A stretch of 64,000 nt of DNA, taken from positions 496,001 through 560,000 of the forward strand of contig NZ_JOAJ01000003.1 of the NCBI RefSeq assembly GCF_000720425.1. Reading direction: 5' to 3'. Positions 48,294-57,828 of this stretch are shown here, piece by piece; position 1 is the first letter of the stretch, and every line of letters starts with the position of its first letter. The position numbers and the translations under genes are program-made. A model generated the notes under the pieces. It made no database searches. It was given only the letters and a program-made list of their open reading frames with translations, and had not been told where the DNA came from. Origin of the DNA: Nocardia rhamnosiphila NBRC 108938 (GTDB taxonomy: Bacteria; Actinomycetota; Actinomycetes; Mycobacteriales; Mycobacteriaceae).

Positions 48294-48544
48294 CTCGTCG
48301 TCGTTCCGTTCGTTCCCACCCGTCGCGGGCGACGCTCGCTCCGCTGTTTCCCATTGTGCGGCAGTTCACCGGCCAGGGGGCCGGGTGACCGCCGGTCCGG
48401 TGCCCGTTCACCACGAACACCGCATTCCGCGCGGCACCTACCGCTCGTGCCGCTCTCGGACGTCCCGCGCGCCGGGCCGGCACGACCGGCGCGCCTGCGC
48501 AAGGTACCACCGCGGAGCCGACGGGCTCACCGCCCGGGCACCGC

Positions 48545-49102
48545 TCAGACCTCGAGCAGTTCGGATTCCTTGTGCTTCACCAGTTCGTCGATCTGGCCGA
48601 CGTATCTGGCGGTGGTCTTGTCCAGTTCCTTCTCGGCGCGCCCGACCTCGTCCTCGCCGGCTTCGCCGTCCTTCTGGATCCGGCCCAGTTCCTCCATGGC
48701 CTTGCGGCGCACATTGCGGATCGCGACCTTGGCGTCCTCGCCTTTCTGCTTGGCCTGTTTGACCAGCTCCCGGCGGCGCTCCTCGGTGAGCTGCGGAATG
48801 CTGATCCGCAGGATGTCACCGTTGTTGGTCGGGTTCACGCCCAGGTCGGAGTTGCGGATCGCGGTTTCGATCGGACCCAGCTGTGCCTGCTCGTAGGGTT
48901 TGACCACCACCATCCGCGGCTCCGGCACGGTGATACTCGACATCTGGGTGATCGGGGTCGGCGCTCCGTAATAGTCGACCACGACCCGGGCGAACATCCC
49001 CGGATTCGCGCGCCCGGTACGGATTCTGCCGAGATCGTCCTTCGCCACCGAGACGGCCTTCTCCATCTTCTCCTCGGCGTCGAAGAGCGCTTCTTCAATC
49101 AC
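48545..49102 (-). CDS. frr: Ribosome recycling factor
   Basis: Releases ribosomes from mRNA after termination together with EF-G; 185 residues. Family pattern is complete: [17 protein letters not shown] near the N terminus, [18 protein letters not shown] in the middle and [16 protein letters not shown], then the long helix ending [13 protein letters not shown] 49102 has GGAGG upstream. It follows pyrH by 50 nt on the same strand, the usual pyrH-frr pair. Confidence 0.96.
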   Translation of the reverse strand: MIEEALFDAEEKMEKAVSVAKDDLGRIRTGRANPGMFARVVVDYYGAPTPITQMSSITVPEPRMVVVKPYEQAQLGPIETAIRNSDLGVNPTNNGDILRISIPQLTEERRRELVKQAKQKGEDAKVAIRNVRRKAMEELGRIQKDGEAGEDEVGRAEKELDKTTARYVGQIDELVKHKESELLEV

Positions 49103-49152
49103 GACCGTTCCTCCACTGCGTCGTCATCGTCATGACCCGCGGGCCCGCGGTA

Positions 49153-49881
49153 TCAGGATCGAACCAATGTGCCGATCTTCTCACCGGCCACCGCTCGGGC
49201 GATATTGCCCTTGGTCAACAAATTGAACACCAGCATCGGCATCTGGTTGTCCATGCACAAACTGAACGCCGTCGCGTCGGCGACCTTCAGATCGCGTTCG
49301 ATCACTTCCTTGTGGGTGATCTCGTGGTACATGGTGGCGTCGGGATCCAGCCGCGGATCGGCATTGAACACACCGTCGACCGCTTTGGCCATGAGTACCA
49401 CCTCCGCACCGATCTCCAGCGCGCGCTGCGCGGCGGTGGTGTCGGTGGAGAAGTACGGCATCCCCATACCGGCGCCGAAGATCACGACGCGCCCCTTCTC
49501 CAGATGCCGCTTGGCGCGCAGCGGCAGGTAGGGCTCGGCGACCTGGCCCATGGTGATGGCGGTCTGCACCCGGGTGTCCACACCCTGCTGCTGGAGGAAG
49601 TCCTGCAGCGCCAGGCTGTTCATCACGGTCCCGAGCATGCCCATGTAATCGGACCGGGCCCGCTCCATCCCGCGTTCCTCGAGTTCGGCGCCACGGAAGA
49701 AGTTGCCGCCGCCGATCACGACCGCGACCTGGACGCCGGAGCCGACGATCTCGGCGATCTGCTCCGCCACGGTCTCCACCACGTCGGGATCCAGGCCCAC
49801 CGCGCCGCCGCCGAACATTTCACCACCGAGTTTCAGCAGTACCCGGCGATATCCTGGGCGGTCGGTCCCCGGGTACGTCAT
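49153..49881 (-). CDS. pyrH: UMP kinase
   Basis: Bacterial-type UMP kinase, hexameric, converting UMP to UDP; 242 residues. [11 protein letters not shown] holds the ATP-binding Lys; [26 protein letters not shown] and [17 protein letters not shown] are characteristic. ATG 49881 is chosen over longer forms because AAGGAGA lies upstream and the extra residues do not match the family. The 278 nt to tsf hold the tsf terminator and presumably the pyrH-frr promoter. Confidence 0.95.
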   Translation of the reverse strand: MTYPGTDRPGYRRVLLKLGGEMFGGGAVGLDPDVVETVAEQIAEIVGSGVQVAVVIGGGNFFRGAELEERGMERARSDYMGMLGTVMNSLALQDFLQQQGVDTRVQTAITMGQVAEPYLPLRAKRHLEKGRVVIFGAGMGMPYFSTDTTAAQRALEIGAEVVLMAKAVDGVFNADPRLDPDATMYHEITHKEVIERDLKVADATAFSLCMDNQMPMLVFNLLTKGNIARAVAGEKIGTLVRS

Positions 49882-50104
49882 CGGCTGGCGTCTCCTTCGG
49901 CAATCGGTGTGTTCACGGTCGGTCGTGCTCATGGTGTCGGCGAACGTGGTGGCCGCCGCGGTCCGGGGCCGCCCGCTGCCCCGGCCGGGCCGACCCGAGC
50001 GCGAGTGGCACAGCGGGCGCGGCACCAACGGAAAGCGGCTTCTATCCTGCCCTACCCGCCCACGGCCCCCGGTACTCGGGCCCCTGGGCGGCCGATCTCA
50101 GAAC

Positions 50105-50139
50105 GAAACCCCCGCCGCGTCCACCGCGACGGGGGTTTC
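50105..50139 (-). terminator. Terminator after tsf
   Basis: GAAACCCCCG (50105-50114) pairs with CGGGGGTTTC (50130-50139), extended inward by CGCG pairs with one mismatch. It begins 21 nt past the tsf stop. The GTTTCG run on the transcript side gives a short U-rich tail. Confidence 0.8.
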
Positions 50140-50159
50140 CTCCGGAGTCGAGGATCGGC

Positions 50160-50984
50160 TCAGGCCTGGCCGACCTCGAAGCGAGCGAACTTGGTGACCG
50201 TGACACCGGCCTCGTCCAGCAGCGCCTTGACGGTCTTCTTGTTGTCGGTGACCGACGGCTGCTCCAGCAGGACGACGTCCTTGAAGAAGCCGTTGACGCG
50301 GCCCTCGGTGATCTTCGGGAGCGCGGCCTCCGGCTTACCCTCTTCGCGGGCGGTCTGCTCGGCGATACGGCGCTCGTTCTCGACGATATCGGCGGGAACC
50401 TCGTCGCGGGTCACGTACTTCGCCTTGAGCGCGGCGACCTGCATGGCCGCCCCACGGGCGGCTTCGGCGGCGGCCTCACCGGCACCGGTGTACTCGACCA
50501 GCACGCCGACGGCCGGCGGCAGATCCGACGCACGCTTGTGCAGGTAGGTGGCGACCGGGCCGTCCAGGGAGACGACGCGACGCAGCTCCAGCTTCTCGCC
50601 GATCTTGGCGGCCAGCGCCTGCAGGGCCTCGTCGACGGTCCGGCCGTCGAGGGCCACGGCTTTGAGCGCGTCCACATCGGCGGGCTTCGCGGCCGCGGCG
50701 GCGGCGGCGATCTGATCGGCCAGTGCCTGGAATTCCGCGTTCTTGGCGACGAAGTCGGTTTCGGAATTGATCTCGACCATCACGCCGTCCTTGGCGATGA
50801 CCAGGCCTTCCGCGGTGGTGCGCTCGGCGCGCTTGCCGACATCCTTGGCGCCCTTGATACGCAGCAGCTCGACGGCCTTGTCGAAATCGCCCTCGGTCTC
50901 GACCAGCGCGTTCTTACAATCCATCATTCCGGAGCCGGTGAGCTCCCGCAGCCGCTTCACGTCAGCGGCGGTGTAGTTCGCCAT
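50160..50984 (-). CDS. tsf: Translation elongation factor Ts
   Basis: Nucleotide exchange factor for EF-Tu; 274 residues. [19 protein letters not shown] and the [17 protein letters not shown] region are the standard N-terminal signatures, followed by [18 protein letters not shown] 50984 is the start. It is downstream of rpsB on the same strand, with a strong hairpin between them that could reduce read-through. Confidence 0.97.
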   Translation of the reverse strand: MANYTAADVKRLRELTGSGMMDCKNALVETEGDFDKAVELLRIKGAKDVGKRAERTTAEGLVIAKDGVMVEINSETDFVAKNAEFQALADQIAAAAAAAKPADVDALKAVALDGRTVDEALQALAAKIGEKLELRRVVSLDGPVATYLHKRASDLPPAVGVLVEYTGAGEAAAEAARGAAMQVAALKAKYVTRDEVPADIVENERRIAEQTAREEGKPEAALPKITEGRVNGFFKDVVLLEQPSVTDNKKTVKALLDEAGVTVTKFARFEVGQA

Positions 50985-51021
50985 CGGGGGCGAGCCTCCT
51001 TCGAGAAAGTCTGGTACCGGG

Positions 51022-51060
51022 CAGTGGTGGTCACGACTCGGCGAGCCGTGACCACCACTG
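51022..51060 (-). terminator. Strong hairpin between rpsB and tsf
   Basis: CAGTGGTGGTCACG (51022-51035) pairs perfectly with CGTGACCACCACTG (51047-51060); the loop contains a further 3-bp CTC/GAG stem. It lies 72 nt past the rpsB stop and 38 nt before the tsf start. It may act as a partial terminator (attenuator) or an RNase processing site, so rpsB and tsf levels could differ. Confidence 0.8.
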
Positions 51061-51131
51061 TGGGAAGTGCGGTCCGGCGGCGCTCACCATGGCACCGGCC
51101 GGTGAGCGGCCGCCGAACGCGAGGTAACGAC

Positions 51132-51995
51132 TCAGGCGTCGGCCGGAGTCTCCGCGGGCGCCTCGGCCGGAGCTTCCGCCGGGGTCTCGGCCGGAGCTTC
51201 CGCCGGGGCCTCGGTGCTCGGGGTGGCCTGCGCCAGCAGCTCCTGCTCCCACTCCGGCAGCGGCTCGGCGGCGCTCGCCTCGGGCTTGTCGTCGCCGCCG
51301 GAGCGGCCGGCGCGGGCCTGCACGCCCTCGGCCACCGCGGAGGCGACGACCTTGGTGAGCAGCGCGGCCGAACGGATCGCGTCGTCGTTACCCGGGATCG
51401 GGTAGTCGACCAGGTCGGGATCGCAGTTGGTGTCCAGGATCGCGATGACCGGGATGTTCAGTTTGCGCGCCTCGCCGACGGCGATGTGCTCCTTGTTGGT
51501 GTCGACAACCCAGATGGCCGACGGCACCTTCTGCATATCCCGGATACCGCCGAGGGTGCGGTCCAGCTTGTTCATCTCACGCGTGAGCATGAGGATTTCC
51601 TTCTTGGTGCGGCCCTCGAAACCACCGGTCTGCTCCATCGCCTCGAGTTCCTTGAGACGCTGCAGACGCTTGTGCACGGTGGAGAAGTTGGTGAGCATGC
51701 CGCCGAGCCAGCGCTGGTTCACGTAGGGCATCCCGACCCGGGTGGCCTCGGCCGCGATGGACTCCTGCGCCTGCTTCTTGGTGCCGACGAACAGGACGGT
51801 GCCGCCGTGGGCGACCGTCTCCTTGACGAATTCGTAGGCCTTGTCGATGTAGGTCAGCGTCTGCTGCAGATCGATGATGTAGATGCCGTTGCGGTCGGTG
51901 AAGATGAACCGCTTCATCTTCGGGTTCCAGCGACGGGTCTGGTGCCCGAAATGCGCGCCGCTGTCGAGCAGCTGCTTCATTGTTACGACAGCCAT
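51132..51995 (-). CDS. rpsB: 30S ribosomal protein S2
   Basis: Primary ribosomal protein of the small subunit; 287 residues. [44 protein letters not shown] and [13 protein letters not shown] are standard. The last 26 residues form an Ala/Pro/Glu repeat tail ([20 protein letters not shown]). ATG 51995 is the start. The 314 nt upstream to the first DnaA-like site hold no gene; a 9-bp hairpin at 52030-52050 in the leader could take part in S2 autoregulation (inference). Confidence 0.96.
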   Translation of the reverse strand: MAVVTMKQLLDSGAHFGHQTRRWNPKMKRFIFTDRNGIYIIDLQQTLTYIDKAYEFVKETVAHGGTVLFVGTKKQAQESIAAEATRVGMPYVNQRWLGGMLTNFSTVHKRLQRLKELEAMEQTGGFEGRTKKEILMLTREMNKLDRTLGGIRDMQKVPSAIWVVDTNKEHIAVGEARKLNIPVIAILDTNCDPDLVDYPIPGNDDAIRSAALLTKVVASAVAEGVQARAGRSGGDDKPEASAAEPLPEWEQELLAQATPSTEAPAEAPAETPAEAPAEAPAETPADA

Positions 51996-52309
51996 GGCTC
52001 TCGTATCTCTCTTTCGTTGCCGGTTGACGCAGCGGGCCGGCGGCCTGCTGCCCTGGCACCACAGAACGCTCGGACCCGATCGGTGATCGGGACCAGCCGG
52101 GACGTCCCCTGTTCCGGAATGCGCCGGCCTTCCCCGGTCCCGGCAGGAACTCGGTGGGGCAGCGCGATGAACAAGCACGGTGGTGCGCGAAGTCGGTCGG
52201 TGCGAACACAGACCGCTCGGACAGTTTACGGCGTGGACTGCGCGAACGGGAAATCGCCCGGTCGTACCGTCGGTGACCACGCGAGCCGGACGTCGGTATG
52301 AAACATCAT

Positions 52310-52337
52310 TTGTTCACAGAGGGCGAGTTGTCCACAG
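52310..52337 (+). promoter_or_regulatory. DnaA-box-like direct repeat pair (copy 1)
   Basis: TTGTTCACAG (52310-52319) and TTGTCCACAG (52328-52337) are direct repeats with an 8-bp spacer. TTGTCCACA is the actinobacterial DnaA-box consensus. The pair ends 51 nt before the start at 52389 and lies 315 nt upstream of rpsB. The same architecture recurs at 59754-59781. Confidence 0.6.
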
Positions 52338-52388
52338 GTACCGGAATTGCGGGTTCCGCGCAGCTCACAGCCCGAGCAGGCTGAGCAT

Positions 52389-53681
52389 ATGACCCGCAAA
52401 ACCACTGCCACCGAGGCCGCCGGAGCGACCGCGACGGACCCGGACCTCCCGCCCGCGCCGCGCGGCTGGCCCCATATCGCGCGCCGCCACAGACCGGAGA
52501 GCACCGACCACCCGTCCCGGCCCCTCTCGGCATGGCCGCGACGCACCACGGCGCAACCGCCCCGGGACATCTATCGCGGCCGCGGTGCCGGGCGGTGCAC
52601 CGATCGCCCACGCGGCACGGCCACGGTCTCGGTGGACGACTCCGGCGCACGGAGAGATCCTGAGCCGGGACGGATTGCCGGTCGGCATCCGGCGTCGCCC
52701 CAAGCCCCCTCCGGAGAGCGCGCGGGGTCCGGGGCGCCTTCAGCTCCGGGGCCGAGTGATCTGGCCCGCCGGGCCAGGCGGTACGAGCGAAGGATGGCCC
52801 AGCGGCCGGCCGAATTACGTGCGGACGGCCACACCGAGACCGGCTCGAAACAGCTCGACGGTGCGCGAGGATCGCAGCGGACCACACCGATACGCACGAC
52901 CCGCTTTCCCACGATCCGACCTCGTTCGACGCCTTTTCCCGGGGCGGCACCGGCACGGCACACACCGGACCGCCACCTCCCGGGTTCTCCCGGGCGGAAC
53001 CCGGTCCGCAGGCCCGGCACGGACGGCCGTCACCTGCCCATTTCCGGCATGCCACGGCACCGATCGGACCGCCGCGGGCTCACGAGCCGGTATCGGAGAC
53101 CTGCCAACCTGATCGGCGCCGCGCTCACCACGGTGTTCCTCGCGATACCGCTCGGTCCGGGCCCCACTGCCGCCGCGCATTCGGGCGATGCCCCCGCGGT
53201 CGCACACCCCGGCACCGCGGGTGGCCCGGCGACGACCGGTACCGGCCCGGCGAATACCGGCCCGATCACCCCGCAGGCCGGCCACATTCCTGCGTCGTTG
53301 CGGAATAGCGACTCTTCGCCCTCCGCCGAGGTCTCCGGCTCGGCCTCGGCTGCTCTCGGAGCAGTCGGCACCGGCACACCGGAATCGCCCGCGGTTTCCT
53401 CGGCTGGCACGCCCGTCGATGCCTCGCCCGGCCTGCCCGTACGTGCGGAGACCCTGCCCGCCGAACCAATTGCCGGGCAGTCGAACCAGGTGGCCCGCCG
53501 GTCACCGGCCGGGTCGAGCCGGGCCGGTGGCTGCGGGACGGGCTCGAATTCGGGTTCGGCCACCGGTTCGGGCGCCCTGTGCCGGGTTCTCCCCCTGCTG
53601 GAAGATCTGGTGCACGAACTCCTCAGGCTCGCACCACGACCGGTACCGCAAGCGTGCCCATGCCCCGACCCCGGGCGGTGA
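52389..53681 (+). CDS. Low-complexity hypothetical protein, possibly exported
   Basis: A 430-residue reading frame with high third-position GC. The first 220 residues are Arg/Pro-rich; an internal hydrophobic stretch (LIGAALTTVFLAIPLG, about residue 240) with a following TAAAHS looks like a signal or anchor, so the real product may start at ATG 53049 (210 residues). The C-terminal half is Ser/Thr/Ala/Gly-rich. The stop overlaps the M23 gene start by 22 nt. A reverse frame at 53030-53563 has similar codon bias, so the strand is not certain. Function unknown. Confidence 0.35.
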   Translation: MTRKTTATEAAGATATDPDLPPAPRGWPHIARRHRPESTDHPSRPLSAWPRRTTAQPPRDIYRGRGAGRCTDRPRGTATVSVDDSGARRDPEPGRIAGRHPASPQAPSGERAGSGAPSAPGPSDLARRARRYERRMAQRPAELRADGHTETGSKQLDGARGSQRTTPIRTTRFPTIRPRSTPFPGAAPARHTPDRHLPGSPGRNPVRRPGTDGRHLPISGMPRHRSDRRGLTSRYRRPANLIGAALTTVFLAIPLGPGPTAAAHSGDAPAVAHPGTAGGPATTGTGPANTGPITPQAGHIPASLRNSDSSPSAEVSGSASAALGAVGTGTPESPAVSSAGTPVDASPGLPVRAETLPAEPIAGQSNQVARRSPAGSSRAGGCGTGSNSGSATGSGALCRVLPLLEDLVHELLRLAPRPVPQACPCPDPGR

Positions 53682-54295
53682 GACCGAGCACAGCCGGACC
53701 GAGCACAGCCGGACCGAGCACAGCCGGACCGAGCGGACCGCGACGGTCCGCTCGGTCCGGCAGGGCGGACCTCGGGATGGCGGGGGTGATCCTCGCGGTC
53801 GCCGCCCTGCTGTCCTCCGGTTCCGCGGCGGCGGCCCCGGAGGCCGGGTTCGACTGGCCGCTACACCCGCGCCCGGTGGTCGGCCGGCCGTTCGACCCAC
53901 CCGACCAGGACTGGCTGCCGGGCCATCGCGGGGTGGACCTGGTCGGGGCACCAGGTCAGGCGGTCTACGCGGCCGGGCCGGGAGTCGTGGTCTTCGCCGG
54001 AAAGGTGGCGGGCAAACCGGTGGTGGCGATACTCCACGGCGGCGGGCTGCGGACGACGTACGAGCCGGTGGAGGCGGAGATCCCGGTGGGCCGGCGGGTC
54101 ACCCGGGGCACCCGGATCGGGGCACTGGGCACGGGCCATGCCGGGTGTCCGGCGCCGGCCTGCCTGCACTGGGGTCTGCGCCGGGAGAGCACCACGCACG
54201 CATCCCGTGAATACCTCGACCCGCTCGGGCTGTTGCGGAGGACGCCGATCAGGCTGAAGCCGGTGGAGCGCGGCACGCCCACGGACGACGGGTGA
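53660..54295 (+). CDS. M23-family peptidoglycan endopeptidase-like protein
   Basis: A 211-residue exported protein with a LytM/M23 domain (place of Rv2891). Residues 10-24 hold three PSTAG repeats encoded by a tandem DNA repeat; a signal or anchor helix follows (MAGVILAVAALLSSGSAAAA). Zinc ligands His89 and Asp93 are in HRGVDLVGAPG. The usual C-terminal HxH is CLH (168-170), so the first, catalytic His is Cys168; His170 remains. It may bind rather than cut peptidoglycan. ATG 53660 is assumed; a later start would drop the repeats. Confidence 0.8.
   Translation: MPRPRAVRPSTAGPSTAGPSTAGPSGPRRSARSGRADLGMAGVILAVAALLSSGSAAAAPEAGFDWPLHPRPVVGRPFDPPDQDWLPGHRGVDLVGAPGQAVYAAGPGVVVFAGKVAGKPVVAILHGGGLRTTYEPVEAEIPVGRRVTRGTRIGALGTGHAGCPAPACLHWGLRRESTTHASREYLDPLGLLRRTPIRLKPVERGTPTDDG
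53683..53736. repeat. 15-bp tandem repeat, three copies plus a partial fourth
   Basis: ACCGAGCACAGCCGG is repeated exactly at 53683-53697, 53698-53712 and 53713-53727, followed by ACCGAGCGG. In the M23 frame each unit encodes PSTAG; its length (a multiple of 3) lets copy number change without a frameshift. Confidence 0.95.
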
Positions 54296-54374
54296 GCGGC
54301 CGGATCGAACGGCGGAAGAACGCGCCGAATGCGGCGGCTTCGGTGCGCCGACATCGGGCCACCCACCATATTCC

Positions 54375-54698
54375 TCAGCCCGGCGGGCCGCGATGCACCA
54401 CCGCGTAACCGACCATGACCAGCGCGACGACCGCCATGGCGAGGGTGACCGAGCCGATGCTGGCCGCCGCGGCGCCGGCCGCGCCGAGGCGAAGCCGGCG
54501 ACTGCGCCGGTAGCCCAGGGCGGCGACCGACAGCAGGACGAGACAGGCGCTTCCCGGCAGGAGCGCGGCCGGATCCCACCCCTCCTCGAGCACGAGACGG
54601 AGGAGCAGGAGATCGACCACCAGACACCCCAGACAGGTGCGCCGCCACGAGAGCGCCGTCCGCTCCGCGGCCAGCCGGATCTCGGTCGATTCGGTCAC
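54375..54698 (-). CDS. DUF202 membrane protein (short)
   Basis: A 107-residue protein with three hydrophobic helices. The N-terminal IRLAAERTALSWRRTCLG matches the DUF202 family motif (ERTxLaWxRT). GTG 54698 begins 11 nt after the stop of a second DUF202 gene, so the two are co-transcribed and may form a heteromeric membrane complex (inference). Function unknown. Confidence 0.83.
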   Translation of the reverse strand: MTESTEIRLAAERTALSWRRTCLGCLVVDLLLLRLVLEEGWDPAALLPGSACLVLLSVAALGYRRSRRLRLGAAGAAAASIGSVTLAMAVVALVMVGYAVVHRGPPG

Positions 54699-54708
54699 GA
54701 CACCGTCC

Positions 54709-55068
54709 TCAATGCAGCAGGACGGCTACGCAGGCGAGAACCGCTACGAACGCGGTCCCGGCCGCCAGCACCGGCACCAGCACCGTGCCCGGCAGCGGCC
54801 GCCCTTCCTCCATCGCGACGCGAACCCGCCGCCAGTGCACATACGCCCCGACCGCGAGCACCAACGACAGCAGCAGACAGCTCACGGCCAGCGCGGTACG
54901 GAAATCGACATTCCACTGTTCCTGCACCACCGCGTGCACCGCGACCCCACCGGCCAGCAACCCGAGCGCGGTGCGGATCCAGGCCAGAAAGGTCCGTTCG
55001 TTGGCGAGCGTGAACCGGTAGTCGACCGGTTCCCCTGCGCGGTCTGTGTCCTCTCGCGGGGAATTCAT
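54709..55068 (-). CDS. DUF202 / YidH-family membrane protein
   Basis: A 119-residue protein of the YidH type. YRFTLANERTFLAWIRTALGLLAGGVAVH is split by residues 16-45 and carries the DUF202 motif, followed by two more helices. ATG 55068 is the start. It pairs with the DUF202 gene downstream. YidH-like proteins are inner-membrane proteins of unknown role. Confidence 0.87.
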   Translation of the reverse strand: MNSPREDTDRAGEPVDYRFTLANERTFLAWIRTALGLLAGGVAVHAVVQEQWNVDFRTALAVSCLLLSLVLAVGAYVHWRRVRVAMEEGRPLPGTVLVPVLAAGTAFVAVLACVAVLLH

Positions 55069-55516
55069 CGGGCGACCGTGCCGGTCGTGGTCTGCACGCT
55101 CACCTCCCGAAATGCCGGTCGGCCGCGGTAGGGCGGCTCCGCTGGACAGCGTAAGCGCCGTACCGCGGCGAATCCAGCCACCGGGTCGTAGACGGGCCGC
55201 CCGATCGATTCCCGCCGGTTCGTGGTCCGGTCACAAGGCCGTGACGCCTGGAGCTTTCACTCGCCGGGAGAGACCGCCGATCGAGTGTGGTTCCGGACCG
55301 AGTGATCCCGGCACACCGTGCGGCCCTCGCTCTCGGGTTTCATCATGTTCGCGGCGGTGATCAGTAGCGCGGCGCCGAATACAGCCTGAGAAGACCGGTC
55401 AGGCAGCGGCAGAGTCCGTTGTCGCCGGCCTAGAAGTCAGCGATGCCACGACCGCGAGGCGGACATATGGCACCCGGCGATGTTCGACCAAAGGGTTCCG
55501 GCCCATCGACGACGGT
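55069..55516. other. 448-nt stretch with no supported gene
   Basis: It lies between the DUF202 pair and the end of xerC. Short open frames occur on both strands but show no ribosome site, domain or consistent codon bias. No strong hairpin was seen, although an xerC terminator is expected here. Confidence 0.5.
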
Positions 55517-56506
55517 TCAGGCACGGGGGTGGGCCTGGTCGTGGGCTTTTCGCAGACGATCGATGGAGACGTGGGTGTAGAGCTGCGTGGTCGCGAGGCT
55601 GGCGTGACCCAGCAGTTCCTGTACCACCCGCAGATCCGCGCCGCCTTCCAGAAGGTGCGTGGCTGCCGTATGACGGAGGCCGTGTGGTCCCAGGTCGGCG
55701 GTGCCCGGGACAGCGGACACCACCGCGTGCACCACTGTCCGGGCCTGCCGCTGATCGAGGCGCCGGCCCCGTCGGCCCAGGAGCAGCGCGCGGCCGGAAT
55801 CGGGTGAGGCCAGGACAGGCCGCCCGTAGCGCAGCCATTCCCCCACCGCATGATCGGCGGGGCCGCCGAACGGTGCCGATCGCTCCCGGTTGCCCTTGCC
55901 CAGGACACGGACCAGCCGCCGTTCCCGGTCGATATCGTCGATATCGAGTCCGCACAGTTCGCCGACGCGGATTCCGGTGGCGTACAGCAGTTCGACGATG
56001 AGCCGATCCCGTAGCGCCATCGGATCGTGCTGTTCGGCACCCGATTGCGCGGCGTTCATCACCCGGCCCGCCTGCTCTTGACCGAGGACGGCGGGCAGGC
56101 TGCGGTGGGCCTTGGGCGCGGCGAGCCGGAGCCCGGGATCCACGGTCAGCCGGCCGGTCCGGGTCAGCCAGGCGGTGAACGCCCGCGCGGCCGACGCCCG
56201 GCGCGCCATACTGGTGCGTGCCGCGCCGCGCTCCGCGTGCCCTGCCAGCCACGCGCGCATGGCCGGCAGGTCCAGCTCACGCACCGAGGCGTCGGCGGCA
56301 TGGTCGACCAGATGTGCGAGCAGCGACCGGATATCGCCGAGGTAGGCGCGCACCGTATGCGCCGACCGGTTGCGACCGAGCCGCAGATGCCGCCCGTATT
56401 CGGTCAGCAGGGCTTCCAGGTCCTCGGGCAACTCACGCACCGTCCCACCGTCGTCCGCCCGCCCCCGAACCGCAAGCCCACGCGCCGATATCCGTTGGCG
56501 GCTCAT
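55517..56506 (-). CDS. xerC: Tyrosine recombinase XerC
   Basis: Site-specific recombinase resolving chromosome dimers at dif with XerD; 329 residues. N-terminal SAM-like core-binding domain (about 35-125: [19 protein letters not shown]) and a catalytic domain with all key residues: Arg in [12 protein letters not shown], Lys in [22 protein letters not shown], and the nucleophile Tyr in [11 protein letters not shown] 56506 is used, with GGGAG 3 nt away; the N terminus is about 30 residues longer than in E. coli. Last gene of the yraN-comM-dprA-xerC run. Confidence 0.94.
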   Translation of the reverse strand: MSRQRISARGLAVRGRADDGGTVRELPEDLEALLTEYGRHLRLGRNRSAHTVRAYLGDIRSLLAHLVDHAADASVRELDLPAMRAWLAGHAERGAARTSMARRASAARAFTAWLTRTGRLTVDPGLRLAAPKAHRSLPAVLGQEQAGRVMNAAQSGAEQHDPMALRDRLIVELLYATGIRVGELCGLDIDDIDRERRLVRVLGKGNRERSAPFGGPADHAVGEWLRYGRPVLASPDSGRALLLGRRGRRLDQRQARTVVHAVVSAVPGTADLGPHGLRHTAATHLLEGGADLRVVQELLGHASLATTQLYTHVSIDRLRKAHDQAHPRA

Positions 56507-56664
56507 ACGCTCCCGCCACACACCACGGCCGAGACCACGCCTGGCGACCGCAGCCGCACCTATCGCGCTGCACCGCACCGACTGCGCGTGCACTCGCGCC
56601 CGCCGCGCCGACCACCTGCGCACACCGCACCGACCGCACTCGCACACCACCCCGGCCGTCTCGC

Positions 56665-57828
56665 TCAGTCCAGCCGGTACCAGCCCACCTCGCCGCGCGC
56701 GGCCGCACCCGCCAGATCGAGCGCGACGAGTGCCGCGCGGACCTCGGCCGCCGCCATCCCTGTCGCTGCTGCGATATCGTGCGGCCACCGGCCACCGGTG
56801 GCGGGTAGGGCCGCCAGCACATGGGCCTCGGTATCGCCGAGACGGTCGGTACCGGCCGAACCGGTGGTCAGCGGCAGGTGCAGGGGCGCGATATCGGCGA
56901 GTACCTCCTCCGGACCGGTGACGAGGGTCGCTTCCCTGTCGCGGATCATCCGGTGGCAACCCGCGGAGGCCGCCGAATTCACCGATCCCGGCACCGCGAG
57001 CGCGGGACGACCGATCCGGCGGGCCCATTTCACCGTGTTCCGAGCGCCACTGCGCAATCCGGCCTCGACCACCAGCACACCGTCGGACAGGGCGGCGATC
57101 AGCCGATTCCGGGCCAGGAAGTGGTGTTTGCGCGCGACCGTACCCGGCGGATATTCACTGACCACCAGGCCGGTTTCGGCGATCCGGGCGATGAGGCGGT
57201 CGTGCTGGGCCGGGTAGGGCCGGTCGGCGCCGCAGGCCAGTACGGCGATGGTGGAGCCGCCGACCGCGAGCGCGGCCCGGTGCGCCGTACCGTCGACACC
57301 GAAGGCGGCGCCGGATACGACCGTCCATCCGCGGGCGGCCAGGTCTCCCGCGATTTCACCGGTCACCCGGTCGCCGTAACCGGTGCTGCACCGGGCGCCC
57401 ACCACCGCCACCGCGCGTTCGGTGAGTTCGCCGAGATCCCGGCCGCCCCGGACCCAGAACACCAGCGGCACCGCACCGTCCGGGTCGCGGCCCGGGGTGA
57501 GCTGACTCAGACCCAGCATTCGCCAGGCCGGCCATTCCGGATCGTCGGGTGTGACGAGCCGCCCGCCGGTATCGCGGATGACCTCCAGATCACGTGCGGC
57601 CGTGTCCAGCTCCCGCCGCCGGTCGGTCGCGGCGCGCAGCACCGGCGGGAGTGCGCGTTCCCGGACCGCTCGCGCCGCCTCGCGCACCCCGACCGAGTCG
57701 ATCAGGGCCGAGAGTGCCGGGCACGGCCCGAGAACCACTCGGGAAAGATATGCCCACGCCAGCTGCCGCTCTTCCTGCTCGCCGGCGGTCCCCCGCCGAG
57801 CCGGCGAGCCTGTTCCGGCCACATTCAT
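56665..57828 (-). CDS. dprA: DNA-processing protein DprA
   Basis: Single-stranded-DNA-binding RecA loader of the DprA/Smf family; 387 residues. The Rossmann-like core shows [41 protein letters not shown]-like [21 protein letters not shown] and [14 protein letters not shown]-terminal winged-helix-like domain (about 320-385) is present. ATG 57828 overlaps the comM stop as ATGA. The 158 nt to xerC contain simple CACCGCACCGACTGC-type repeats and no gene. Confidence 0.94.
   Translation of the reverse strand: MNVAGTGSPARRGTAGEQEERQLAWAYLSRVVLGPCPALSALIDSVGVREAARAVRERALPPVLRAATDRRRELDTAARDLEVIRDTGGRLVTPDDPEWPAWRMLGLSQLTPGRDPDGAVPLVFWVRGGRDLGELTERAVAVVGARCSTGYGDRVTGEIAGDLAARGWTVVSGAAFGVDGTAHRAALAVGGSTIAVLACGADRPYPAQHDRLIARIAETGLVVSEYPPGTVARKHHFLARNRLIAALSDGVLVVEAGLRSGARNTVKWARRIGRPALAVPGSVNSAASAGCHRMIRDREATLVTGPEEVLADIAPLHLPLTTGSAGTDRLGDTEAHVLAALPATGGRWPHDIAAATGMAAAEVRAALVALDLAGAAARGEVGWYRLD

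Noticed and set aside
53030..53563. Reverse 177-aa frame with fair codon bias
   Set aside because: It could be real, but the forward frame has a signal-like segment and joins the M23 gene. Kept only as an alternative.
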